Below are positions 1 to 7,810 of a stretch of DNA of 64,000 nucleotides, in pieces. The stretch lies in the NCBI GenBank assembly GCA_030432695.1, contig JAUILN010000006.1, forward strand, positions 434,001 through 498,000. Direction: 5' to 3'. The DNA comes from a bacterium (GTDB lineage Bacteria > Planctomycetota > UBA1135 > UBA2386). The translations under genes and the position numbers were made by a program. The stretch's first letter is position 1. Each line of letters begins with the position of its first letter. The notes under the pieces were generated by a model. The model worked only from the letters and a program-made list of their open reading frames with translations. It was not told the origin of the DNA and made no database searches.

Positions 1-1210
1 TCCGATGGATCTCGAAGCGGCGCGACGCCGTCAGCAGGTCGTCGCGGGCCCGGGCCTCGCGGTGGATCGCCGCCAGCAGCGCCTCGCGGTAGGCCTCACG
101 GGCGCGGTCGCGTGCTTCTTCGGCGGTGGCGATGTTGCCGCGGTTGCGGTCGAACAGCGGGAGGTCGAGGTCGAGCTGCGGACCGAGGGTCGGCTCGCCG
201 CGGTCGTCTTCGAAGGTCGGGCCGAACGCGATGGCTGGATACTGCTTGCGCACCTCGAGTCGCAGCGAGGCTTCGGCGAGCCGGTAGGCCGCCTCCGCGG
301 CGCGCAGCCCCGGCAGGTCCATCAGCGCCTGCCGGTCGGTGGCCGCGAGGTCGGGGACGGCGAAGTCGGCGTCGAGGCGCAGCTCCACGGGCGCGTCGGG
401 CAGCAGCCCCATCAGCGCGGACAGGTCGCTGCGGGTCCGGCGGATCTCGGCGAGCACGTCTTCCAGGGCGAGCCGGGTCTCGTCGTGTTCGCTGCGGGCG
501 AGATACACGGACACGGCATCGAGCTGACCGGCAGCCTGCAGGTCGCCGACCCAGCGGAGCAGGTCCGCTTGCGACCGGGCCAGATCGTCGAGCGTCGCGC
601 GCTGGCGCTGCAACCGGGACAGGCGGAGGAACGCCCGGCGCGTCTCGGACAGTGCTTCGAGCTCGGCCTCGACGACCTGCAGGACGCGCTGGTCGGCGAG
701 TGCCGCGGCGCGTTCCCTTCGGGCAGCGGCCACTCCCCACAGCGGCAGTTCCCAGGTCACGCTGGCCGGGAAGATCCACTGCGAGTCCTGCAGGGAGATG
801 CGCGGACCCAGCGAGAGCTGCGGATTCTCCAGCACGCCGGCCTGCAGCACCTGCGCGCCGGCGATGCGGGCCGCGGCGCGGGCGTCGCGCACGGTCGGGG
901 CGTAGCACAGCGCGAGCGTGCTGGCTTCGGCGAGGTCGAGACCGTCGTCGAACACCACGTCGGCCTCGAGTGGGAACCACTCGCTCCGCCACGGTCCGGG
1001 GTGGACGGCGGTGAGGTCCTGCGCGGCCCGTAGCTCGAGTTCGCGCAGGATCTCGGCGGGGACCAGCGGGTCCGGTCGGTAGCTGACGCAGGCCGACAGG
1101 GTCAGGATCGCCAACGGAATCAGCCGTGGCGCGATGGCCGGTGGACGCAGGGTGCGTCCGCGGGCGCGGGATGGGGCGGGGGCGGCGGTCCCCGAGGGAG
1201 CGTCGTGCAC
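1..1210 (-). CDS. Outer-membrane efflux lipoprotein, TolC/CzcC family (C-terminus outside window)
   Basis: Outer-membrane channel subunit of a tripartite RND-type pump, probably for metal ions. The minus-strand frame reads through from about 1210 to the window edge without a stop. A signal peptide ends in the lipobox LSAC (Cys codon 1088-1090), so the mature protein should be lipid-anchored. Downstream are typical outer_membrane efflux (PF02321) features: long Ala/Arg/Glu/Leu-rich helices and the segment QYPAIAFGPTFEDDRGEPT, followed by LDLDLPLFDRNRGNIATAEE, matching the conserved 'LDLPLFDRNRG' region of CzcC/TolC proteins. A GTG at 1208-1210 is the best start I see; a start closer to the lipobox (TTG near 1114) is possible. 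A histidine-rich secreted protein lies immediately upstream, which favours a metal-efflux role. The membrane-fusion and RND genes would lie beyond the left edge. Family call is firm; substrate is inferred. Confidence 0.85.
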   Translation of the reverse strand, partial: MHDAPSGTAAPAPSRARGRTLRPPAIAPRLIPLAILTLSACVSYRPDPLVPAEILRELELRAAQDLTAVHPGPWRSEWFPLEADVVFDDGLDLAEASTLALCYAPTVRDARAAARIAGAQVLQAGVLENPQLSLGPRISLQDSQWIFPASVTWELPLWGVAAARRERAAALADQRVLQVVEAELEALSETRRAFLRLSRLQRQRATLDDLARSQADLLRWVGDLQAAGQLDAVSVYLARSEHDETRLALEDVLAEIRRTRSDLSALMGLLPDAPVELRLDADFAVPDLAATDRQALMDLPGLRAAEAAYRLAEASLRLEVRKQYPAIAFGPTFEDDRGEPTLGPQLDLDLPLFDRNRGNIATAEEARDRAREAYREALLAAIHREARARDDLLTASRRFEIHR

Positions 1211-1292
1211 TGCTTCGGTCGCTGGCGGGTCGTCTGATGCTGCTGCCGGTACGGACCGGCGGCGTGGGACGCGGCGCTACCGCGTCACGGGA

Positions 1293-1769
1293 TCAGACGA
1301 GTGCCGGGGGCGCCCGGGGCCGCGCCGGTGTGCACGGAGGTGGTCGCTGGACCCGCGGTCCCAGCGGGATCGGTCGCGATGCGGTGCGGCCGCCGGGGGG
1401 CAAGCCGGGGAACGGCTCCGGCAGCGCGGCGCACAGCTCGTGGTGCGCCGGCGCCGGCGGCGGCTGCTGGTCCTGCTGGTCGTCGAGATGGTCTTCGACC
1501 GGGTGCGGATGGTGGGGCGCGCCGGAATCGTCGCCGTGGGTGTGGGCGTGGGCGTGGCGGTGCGATGCCGAGTGGTGCCCCAGCGCCAGATCCTGCGACG
1601 AACCGTGATGCTGCGCAGCGTGGCCGTGGTCCTGATGACCGTGAGCAGCGAGCCGATGTTCGTGCGCGGCGAGGTGCAGTGGCACCCACAACGTCTGCAG
1701 CACCAGACACGCACACGCGACGACTGCGAGCAGTCGCTTGGAGTGGCGGGTCTGGAGGAGGGCGCGCAT
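1293..1769 (-). CDS. Histidine-rich secreted or membrane protein upstream of efflux gene
   Basis: A 158-residue protein with an N-terminal hydrophobic segment (LLAVVACACLVLQTLWVPL, about residues 13-31) followed by a region with more than 20 histidines in about 90 residues (runs such as HRHAHAHTHGDD), plus acidic residues. The C-terminal third is Pro/Arg-rich and looks disordered. No enzyme motif is visible. His-rich periplasmic proteins of this kind commonly accompany CzcCBA-type pumps and are thought to buffer or hand over divalent metals such as Zn, Co or Ni. The gene lies 82 bases upstream of the TolC/CzcC-like gene on the same strand, so the two are probably co-transcribed. Metal binding is inferred from composition and context only. 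Confidence 0.7.
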   Translation of the reverse strand: MRALLQTRHSKRLLAVVACACLVLQTLWVPLHLAAHEHRLAAHGHQDHGHAAQHHGSSQDLALGHHSASHRHAHAHTHGDDSGAPHHPHPVEDHLDDQQDQQPPPAPAHHELCAALPEPFPGLPPGGRTASRPIPLGPRVQRPPPCTPARPRAPPALV

Positions 1770-1878
1770 CGAGGGGTGACCTTGGGCCGTCAGGCTTAGC
1801 GTGGTTGGAGGAGTGGCGCAAGGTCGGCGAGTTGGAACGGCGGGCGGCGCGGCCCGGTGGGCCAGCGGTCACTCATCG

Positions 1879-2502
1879 CTACGGGCGCTTCTCGCGCGCT
1901 CGACGATCCGTTGCTTCGGGGCCGCCTTCGCGCGAGCTGGGGACATCTGCGGGCCTGGCCTGGTCCAACGTGGGGCCCTCATCCTGCAGCGGCACCGCGT
2001 CCTCGATCGGTGTGTAGACGAGGGTCATGGGCTGCACGGCCGACTCGCCGCTGCGCCGGACCTCGCGCAGGATGGTCTGCGAGCGCGACTCGTCGGCGTG
2101 GACGTACCACTGCTCGCCGAAGCTGTCGGTGTCGATGCGGACGATCGGGCTCCATGGCCGATCGTCGGGCCAAGCGCCGAGCATGTCGGGTGCGCCATAG
2201 GCGCCGTTGATCACCGGCACGCGTGCGCCATCGGGCAAGGCGATCGAGCGGGCATTCGCGGGGATGCGGTCCGGTCCGGGATGCGCGGTCTGGAACTCCT
2301 CGAGACTCATGGAGGTCGCCGCTGCGGTGTGCGCCGGCGTGGCGCCGCGCGCCGCCGGGCTCGTCTGGGGGGCCTCCGCCGGCGCGGCCTTCGGGGTCGG
2401 CTCGGGCGCGGAACGGGTCGGCTCGGGCGCGCCGCGCGTCGCGTAAAGGGCGCCGACCGCCAGCAGGGCGAGCAGCGCCAGGGCCAGGAGGACTCGCGGC
2501 AT
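1879..2502 (-). CDS. Membrane-anchored hypothetical protein
   Basis: I do not recognise a family. Starting at the ATG at 2502, the protein opens with one hydrophobic segment (MPRVLLALALLALLAVGALY), then a Pro/Ala/Glu-rich linker of about 45 residues, then a compact domain of about 100 residues beginning near LEEFQTAHPGPDRIPAN and containing YGAPDMLGAWPDDRPW and FGEQWYVHADESRSQ. A single-pass inner-membrane or secreted protein is likely. The frame stays open upstream to 2577, but the extra Arg/Pro-rich residues look like non-coding extension, and the ATG at 2502 places the hydrophobic segment at the N-terminus. It is divergent from the secreted-protein gene starting at 2726. Function unknown. 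Confidence 0.6.
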   Translation of the reverse strand: MPRVLLALALLALLAVGALYATRGAPEPTRSAPEPTPKAAPAEAPQTSPAARGATPAHTAAATSMSLEEFQTAHPGPDRIPANARSIALPDGARVPVINGAYGAPDMLGAWPDDRPWSPIVRIDTDSFGEQWYVHADESRSQTILREVRRSGESAVQPMTLVYTPIEDAVPLQDEGPTLDQARPADVPSSREGGPEATDRRAREKRP

Positions 2503-2725
2503 CGAGCGTGGGCTTGCGGCGTGAGGGTCGGAGACGGGGGAGGTTCGGCCGCGCGGGCGGGCCATCGGGCGAGCCACCGGTAGCGGGCCGCGATGCTACA
2601 CTGCCCCGCGCTGTGGGGTCGAAGGACCGTTGGTCACGGCGCGCTCCCCACGCCTTTCTTCCTTCTCGTCTTCTCGAACGCGCCGCGCGGCTCGTGCACG
2701 GTGCCGTAGATCGGTCAGGAGTCCC

Positions 2726-3775
2726 ATGCGAAGCCCGCTCGTCGTTCTCTCCCTGGTCCTTTCCCTGCTTCCGTTCCTCGGCGCCGCTGCCGGCGCGCAG
2801 GACGTCCTCAACGAATACGTCATCTATCCCGGTCCCGACGGCCGCTTCTACGACCGCGGCAATCTCGGGACCAGCGAGGGTGAGGTGCTGCAGGGCTACC
2901 ACAAGAGCACCCTGGCAGGTCTCGGCGACGACGGCACCGCGGCGCGGATCGAGAGGATCGTCACGCCGATCGCCGACTTCCGGAACAACACGCAGGAGAC
3001 CTACGACGTGGTGGTGCGAGGCGGCACCGATGCCGCGGGACCCGACCTGAGCGTCGCGCCGCTCGGCGAGGTGATCGGCCTCAACACGCCGCTGCTCACC
3101 AATGGCAACCGCACCGCGTGGTATCTCACTGCGCGGCTCGCTGCGCCGATCGCGATCCCGCGCAACGACTTCTTCACGGTGGGCCTGCGCTTCGAGGCCG
3201 AGCCGACCTGGCCGGCCGACGGCAATGCGGTGATGGTCAGTCCGATGACCACCCACAAGAGCGGTCCCCAGCAGGAGGACCAGGCCTGGAACGTGGTCGG
3301 CGATGCCTCGAACGGCAACGCCAATGGCGCCACCGTCTCGCATCCGGCCGGCATGGTCTCCTACCACATGCGGGTCGGCACCTCGCAGCCGGTCTTCCAG
3401 CTCGGCGTGGACGACGTCGGCACGCTGCGCTTCGGCTATGGCGGCATGTTCCCCGACCCGGGCTTCACCACGCTGGCCGCGCTGGTGCAGCACCGCTCCG
3501 CGGCCGCCACGGGCCAGGGCACCGCGTTCGTGTTCGCCTCGACCCCGATGCTGCCGTTCCCGCTGCAGATCCCCGGGCTGGCGAACAGCATGTGGATCAA
3601 CCCGAGCATCCTGGTCCCGGTCGGCAGCTTCCCGCTCGCCGCGGCCGACGGCATCGGCACGCGCACCCTGTTCCCGGTGCCGTTGGTGGCGCCCGGCACG
3701 GCGCTCGGCTTCCAGGCGGTGACCACCGACGGAACCGGGTTCTGGTTCACCAACGCGCAGGACTGTCGGATGTGA
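2726..3775 (+). CDS. Secreted hypothetical protein with shared C-terminal module
   Basis: Starts at the ATG at 2726, which has an AGGA Shine-Dalgarno six bases upstream and gives a clean signal peptide (MRSPLVVLSLVLSLLPFLGA, then AGAQ). The frame is open further upstream to 2630, but those residues are Arg/Ser-rich and unlike a signal sequence. The mature protein, about 325 residues, is rich in Gly, Thr, Asn and Val with few charges, consistent with an extracellular beta-rich fold; I recognise no catalytic motif. The end (VAPGTALGFQAVTTDGTGFW, then FTNAQD) resembles the C-termini of five other secreted proteins in this window (see findings). It is followed 91 bases later by an ECF sigma factor on the same strand. 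Function unknown. Confidence 0.75.
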   Translation: MRSPLVVLSLVLSLLPFLGAAAGAQDVLNEYVIYPGPDGRFYDRGNLGTSEGEVLQGYHKSTLAGLGDDGTAARIERIVTPIADFRNNTQETYDVVVRGGTDAAGPDLSVAPLGEVIGLNTPLLTNGNRTAWYLTARLAAPIAIPRNDFFTVGLRFEAEPTWPADGNAVMVSPMTTHKSGPQQEDQAWNVVGDASNGNANGATVSHPAGMVSYHMRVGTSQPVFQLGVDDVGTLRFGYGGMFPDPGFTTLAALVQHRSAAATGQGTAFVFASTPMLPFPLQIPGLANSMWINPSILVPVGSFPLAAADGIGTRTLFPVPLVAPGTALGFQAVTTDGTGFWFTNAQDCRM

Positions 3776-3866
3776 GCTGGGGCCGGCGGTCGTTCCTGGT
3801 GAACTCGCGGGAGCCGGGGGATCGATCTGCGGCGCTCGATCCGTCGCGCGCTTTCGGCGAATCGCG

Positions 3867-5405
3867 GTGACGCCAGCGCCCGTCCTGGCAAGGACTGATC
3901 GCGTGGACCCGCTCGCCCACCAGTTCGACCGCTACCGCCGGTACGCCGACCTCGACGCGCTCGCCGCGGTGTTCGACGCGACCGCGCCGAAGATGCTGCG
4001 GATCGCGCTGCACCTTGCCGGGGACCCTCACGATGCGGAGGACCTGCTGCAGCAGGCCTTCCTGGTGGCGATCGAGCGCGCCGAGAGCATCGACGCGCGG
4101 CAGCCGCTGACTCCATGGCTGCTCGGCATCGTGCGCCAGCTCGCGCGTGGCGGGCGGCGGCGCCGGGAGGTCGAGGCGCTCGAGTCGTCGGCGGAGCCGG
4201 TGGTCGAAGACGCGACCCCCGATCGGGACGCCGAGGCCGCCGAACTGCGGTCGCTGCTGCAGCGGCACATCGAGCGCCTGGCCAGCGAGCAGCGCCAGGT
4301 CCTGCTGCTCCAGCTGCGCTACGGGCTGGAGCCGGCGGAGATCGCGCAGGTGCTCGAGCTGGCACCGAGCACGGTCCGGATGCGGCTCAAGCGCGGTCGT
4401 GACGCGCTGCGCCGGCTGTTGCCCGCGGGCGTCGGTGCGGTGGTCGCTCTGGGAGTGGGTGGCTCCACATTGGCTGCGGTTCGGGCTCGAACGCTCGCCG
4501 TGGCAGGCCAGGTCGTGCGGCCCGTCGCGTGGGGCGGGTTGGGAGGCGGAGTGGCTCTGGGAGGCGTGGGGTTCGCGATGAAGAACTGGTTGGTGGTCGC
4601 CGGCGCAGTGCTGGTGTCGGTGTTCGCGGGTGTCTGGTGGAGCGGTGGACTGTTCTCCGGGGCCCAGGAAGTCGCGCCGCGCGGCGTCGTCGCGGAGGCG
4701 CAGTCTACTGACGGTGGGAAACGAGCCGGTCAGGATCCAGGGCAGAGCGTCGCGGCGCACGTGGACTCGAGCGAACGGGGTGCCGAGCCTGGTCGAGACG
4801 CGGCAGCGGGGCCGCGCAGGGTCATGCCGTCGGCAGCTCCGCTGGAGACTCCGGCGGAACTCGTCCCTCCCACGGACATCGTCGGGTTCGTCGGCTGGCA
4901 ACTGGAGAGGAGCGGTGGGTTTGCCAGAACCGTCCTGAAGTCGCCGAACTACTCCGTCGAGGACGCTCTTAGAGATAGGAAGTTGAACCCCGAGGGGAAG
5001 GTCCCGAGCGAGGTGCAGAGGGAGCGTCTGCAACGGTTGATCGCGGATCACCGCACCGCGATCGAGCCGGTGGAACGCGATCTCGCCGAGAAGCTCGACG
5101 ACGCCATCGTGTCGAGCGCCGCGCGGGGCAACTACCGGCAGATCCATCGGCTGGACGCCGACGGGCAGCCGGTTCCGGGGGCTTCGACGAAGGTCTTGGA
5201 GTTCCAGAAGGAGCTTCACGACACCTACGGAGCCTTCGGGCGAGATCACTGGAGGGTGACCTTTGGGGGGCGCGCAGACGGGGAGGCTCTGTTCGTCTAC
5301 ACGCATCGCGGCCACTCGCCGGAGGTATTCTCCGCGTCGGATCGGCTCCAGTTGCTCTACAGCGATCGCTCGAGTGCGCTGTGGGACTTCATCCGCGGCA
5401 TGTGA
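3867..5405 (+). CDS. ECF-type RNA polymerase sigma factor with C-terminal membrane and extracytoplasmic extension
   Basis: Alternative sigma factor. Residues about 35-105 contain sigma region 2 (DPHDAEDLLQQAFLVAIERA, TPWLLGIVRQLAR) and about 135-185 contain region 4 (LLLQLRYGLEPAEIAQVLEL, then APSTVRMRLKRGRDALRRLL, a helix-turn-helix). It then continues for more than 300 residues, unlike ordinary ECF factors of about 190: a Gly/Val-rich hydrophobic stretch, a clear membrane segment (NWLVVAGAVLVSVFAGVWW, about residue 240), a disordered Ser/Ala/Gly linker and a folded-looking domain of about 200 residues. Such sigma factors with fused membrane domains are known in Planctomycetota, where the fused part is thought to replace a separate anti-sigma factor. 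Start is GTG at 3867. An internal ATG at 4578 just before the membrane segment could allow a separate product, but nothing in the sequence requires it. Confidence 0.88.
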   Translation: MTPAPVLARTDRVDPLAHQFDRYRRYADLDALAAVFDATAPKMLRIALHLAGDPHDAEDLLQQAFLVAIERAESIDARQPLTPWLLGIVRQLARGGRRRREVEALESSAEPVVEDATPDRDAEAAELRSLLQRHIERLASEQRQVLLLQLRYGLEPAEIAQVLELAPSTVRMRLKRGRDALRRLLPAGVGAVVALGVGGSTLAAVRARTLAVAGQVVRPVAWGGLGGGVALGGVGFAMKNWLVVAGAVLVSVFAGVWWSGGLFSGAQEVAPRGVVAEAQSTDGGKRAGQDPGQSVAAHVDSSERGAEPGRDAAAGPRRVMPSAAPLETPAELVPPTDIVGFVGWQLERSGGFARTVLKSPNYSVEDALRDRKLNPEGKVPSEVQRERLQRLIADHRTAIEPVERDLAEKLDDAIVSSAARGNYRQIHRLDADGQPVPGASTKVLEFQKELHDTYGAFGRDHWRVTFGGRADGEALFVYTHRGHSPEVFSASDRLQLLYSDRSSALWDFIRGM

Positions 5406-5543
5406 GTCTCGGGCGACTCATCAGGTGTCCGCTCGAGGCAGGGCGGTGTGCTGCGGGGTCGCGTGGGATGCGCAGGAAGGCCAGTCTTCGCGATCTCGAC
5501 GATGGGTGGGCCGGGCGGGTGATGCGATCGCGTCGGCGGACTC

Positions 5544-5573
5544 GACGGAAAGAGACGGAAAGAGACGGAAAGA
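5544..5573. repeat. Three perfect tandem copies of a 10-bp unit
   Basis: The unit GACGGAAAGA is present three times without interruption in the 182-base convergent gap between the sigma-factor gene (ends 5405) and the AlbA_2-family gene (ends 5588). It is a purine-rich tract on the plus strand. The rest of the gap shows nothing I can assign; no classical terminator stem is obvious. Confidence 0.8.
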
Positions 5574-5587
5574 GCCAAGTCCCTGCC

Positions 5588-6991
5588 TCAAAGGCACTTC
5601 CAGCGGGATCCCCGGCCGTGACCTTCGAGCTTCACGAGTTGGAGCCGACGTAGATGGGCCAACTCATCCCGCACTTGGCGAACGCTCACCTCCGCATCGA
5701 TACGCGCGACGATCTCCGCGAGAGCCAGCCCTGCCCTCGCCTCCGCCAGCACGGCCAGGATCCGCTGCTGTCGTTCCGTGACGTCCAGCCCCACGCGCTG
5801 CGGGGGCACGTACCGCGTCGGCCGGAACCGGACGGTCACGCATCCGCCCCCATCCTCGATCTCCGGCCGCGGAAGGCCCGCCGACGACGTCAGCTCGGAC
5901 CTCTTGATCGTGCCGCGTCGCTCGGACTCGATGACCCCTCGCCGGTAGAAGACTCGCGCGACCAGCGGGTTCCACGGCATCGACTCGTGCGGTTCGAACA
6001 GGGATTCGGCGGTCAGTCCGAAGTGCAGCGGGCCCGACGAGGTGACTTCGAGCCGGTCGTCGTAGATCGCCAACGCGACGGAGCCACCGCCGATCGAGTA
6101 GTCCCGGTGGCAGAACGCATTGGCCAGCGCCTCACGCAACGCCACCGGGGGATACAGCGGGTCGTCGATCCGCTCGAAGAGTCCCGGGGTGACGCGGCCC
6201 GCCACCGGCAGGTTCTCGCGGAGGAATCGCTCGCCCTTCCGCAGCAACTCGAACGCGTTGCCGTGGAGCTGGCGGTTGTCGAGGAATTCGCTCTTGTCGA
6301 TGCCTCGGAACTTCGCCACGCGAAGGAGGCACTGCGGCATCTCCAGCTCCAGGCGCTCGGCGCGACCGAACAGCACGAGGGCCGCGCGCAGCAGCGTGTC
6401 GTCCTTCATCAGGTCGAGGCCGCGTAGGAGTTCGGCGGGGTCTCGGGTTCCCGGGTCCTCGGCCCTACCCCGACGGATCGCCTCTTCGACTGTGAGCACC
6501 AGCTCCCGGGTATCGAGGTCCGCCACCGACCAATCGGGAGCTGGTCGGTTCTCCCAACGCTGCTCGCCATGCACCCGCTCGAGCAGCATCCGGTCGGCCT
6601 CGTCGCGCGAGAGCTTCACATTCGTGGAGCCGCGCCGTCGCCAGCTCTCGCCCTTGTAGGTGTACGGCCGGTTGGTACCTGGGCTGGTCGAGACGACGAG
6701 AGCCTGCCGTCCCTCTGGGAGCACCACGGTTTCGATGCTCGGATACACGGGAGGATCGATCCGCCCGATCTCTTCGGAGAGCTTGCGCAGCGTGGAGTCG
6801 CTGACCTCCTGGCCGACGACTCGGCCATCGTCCTCGACGCCGAACAGCACTCTTCCTCCGCAGTGGTTCAGCATCGCGCAGAGGGAACGGCAGCCCTCGA
6901 CGGCCAGCGCAGTCGATCGCTTGAACTCCAGCGACTCGGATTCGCCGCTGGCGACCCATTCGAGGAGCTCGGATCGTGGAATGCCGCTCAT
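5588..6991 (-). CDS. AlbA_2 / HATPase_c_4 putative transcriptional regulator (RecG-like N-terminus)
   Basis: 467-residue protein of the family often annotated as 'ATP-binding protein' or 'RecG-like helicase'. Residues about 12-130 form the AlbA_2 (formerly AAA_4) domain: GESESLEFKRS, then NHCGGRVLFGVEDDGRVVGQ, and YKGESWRRRGSTN. Residues about 270-360 carry the GHKL-type HATPase_c_4 domain with an N-box (LREALANAFCHRDYSIGGG) and DDRLEVTSSGPL. The last 60 residues look like a winged helix (TERQQRILAVLAEARAGLAL). Members are thought to be DNA-binding regulators and are frequent in accessory or defence-associated loci. It is the third gene of a minus-strand run after valS and the truncated paralogue, with 6 bases between its start and the stop of the preceding gene. 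Biological role unknown. Confidence 0.85.
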   Translation of the reverse strand: MSGIPRSELLEWVASGESESLEFKRSTALAVEGCRSLCAMLNHCGGRVLFGVEDDGRVVGQEVSDSTLRKLSEEIGRIDPPVYPSIETVVLPEGRQALVVSTSPGTNRPYTYKGESWRRRGSTNVKLSRDEADRMLLERVHGEQRWENRPAPDWSVADLDTRELVLTVEEAIRRGRAEDPGTRDPAELLRGLDLMKDDTLLRAALVLFGRAERLELEMPQCLLRVAKFRGIDKSEFLDNRQLHGNAFELLRKGERFLRENLPVAGRVTPGLFERIDDPLYPPVALREALANAFCHRDYSIGGGSVALAIYDDRLEVTSSGPLHFGLTAESLFEPHESMPWNPLVARVFYRRGVIESERRGTIKRSELTSSAGLPRPEIEDGGGCVTVRFRPTRYVPPQRVGLDVTERQQRILAVLAEARAGLALAEIVARIDAEVSVRQVRDELAHLRRLQLVKLEGHGRGSRWKCL

Positions 6992-6997
6992 GGCGCT

Positions 6998-7798
6998 CTA
7001 CTCATCGACGAGGTCAGCTCGATCAGAGGATCCGCGCGCCCGCACACAACAGCGGATCCACTGTGCGTCCGCGTGCAGCTCGAGCGGGGGATGACCGGCC
7101 TTCTCCAATTCTCGCCGAGCGAGCTGGATACCGAACCCGAAGCGCTGGGCCAGGCCGAGCACCCGCATCGCCTCCGCCAGGATCGGGTTGCGATAGTCGA
7201 CGACACCGGGTTGGCCGATCGTGTCGGTGCGGACGAGGCCGTAGGGACCACCAGGGCTCGAGATCTCGATCCGGTCGTCGAACCAGTAGACGTGCACCGG
7301 GGCATTCGTGTGCTGGTAGGTCCGGTGCATGACCGCATTGCGGGTCAGCTGGTCCAACGCAGCCCGCGGGTAGGTCGATTCCCTGCGTTCGATCGGCCCG
7401 GAGGTGATGTCGACCGCGGTTTGGTTGTGTGCGATCAGCTTCTGGTCGACCTGCCGGATCAGGTCGGGGATGGGGCCTTCGCAGACCGCGGCGTCCTGCA
7501 GGGGGTCACCGAGCTCGGTGCCTCGGATCCTGAGGAACTGCACGTAGCTGCCCGGCAGGAAGTCGCGCGGTCGCTTGCCGAGGACGAGGACGCCGGCCAC
7601 CGTGGGAACGGGTTCGTCGGCGGAGACGACCATCTTCATGGCCGCCAGCCGCTGCTCGTAGCTGCGCTCGTTGGCGGCCAGGACTTCGGGTGCGATGGCC
7701 TGCGGCAGGTAGTCGTCCTCGAAGATCCGGCGCGACAGATCGTCGAGGGTCGCGGTGAGGACCGGCAGCGCGTCGAACTCCGCGTCGGTGTAGGTCAT
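6998..7798 (-). CDS. HATPase_c_4-family protein lacking the AlbA_2 N-terminal domain
   Basis: 266-residue relative of the downstream AlbA_2 gene. It begins where the middle of a full-length member would be (PTVAGVLVLGKRPRDFLPG, then YVQFLRIRGTELGDPLQ) and contains the ATPase-like part with a diverged N-box (ALDQLTRNAVMHRTYQHT) and DDRIEISSPGGPYG. The AlbA_2 domain of about 120 residues is missing, and there is no room for it: valS ends at 7811, only 12 bases upstream of the ATG at 7798. It is therefore either a naturally short regulator or an N-terminally truncated remnant that kept its frame. It probably shares a transcript with valS and the gene at 5588-6991. Family call is good; activity is uncertain. 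Confidence 0.75.
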   Translation of the reverse strand: MTYTDAEFDALPVLTATLDDLSRRIFEDDYLPQAIAPEVLAANERSYEQRLAAMKMVVSADEPVPTVAGVLVLGKRPRDFLPGSYVQFLRIRGTELGDPLQDAAVCEGPIPDLIRQVDQKLIAHNQTAVDITSGPIERRESTYPRAALDQLTRNAVMHRTYQHTNAPVHVYWFDDRIEISSPGGPYGLVRTDTIGQPGVVDYRNPILAEAMRVLGLAQRFGFGIQLARRELEKAGHPPLELHADAQWIRCCVRARGSSDRADLVDE

Positions 7799-7810
7799 CT
7801 CACGGCGATC

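Noticed and set aside
1979-3493. 504-residue minus-strand open frame
   Set aside because: Overlaps two better-supported genes in other frames; its sequence is low-complexity Arg/Ala/Gly and shows no recognisable domain.
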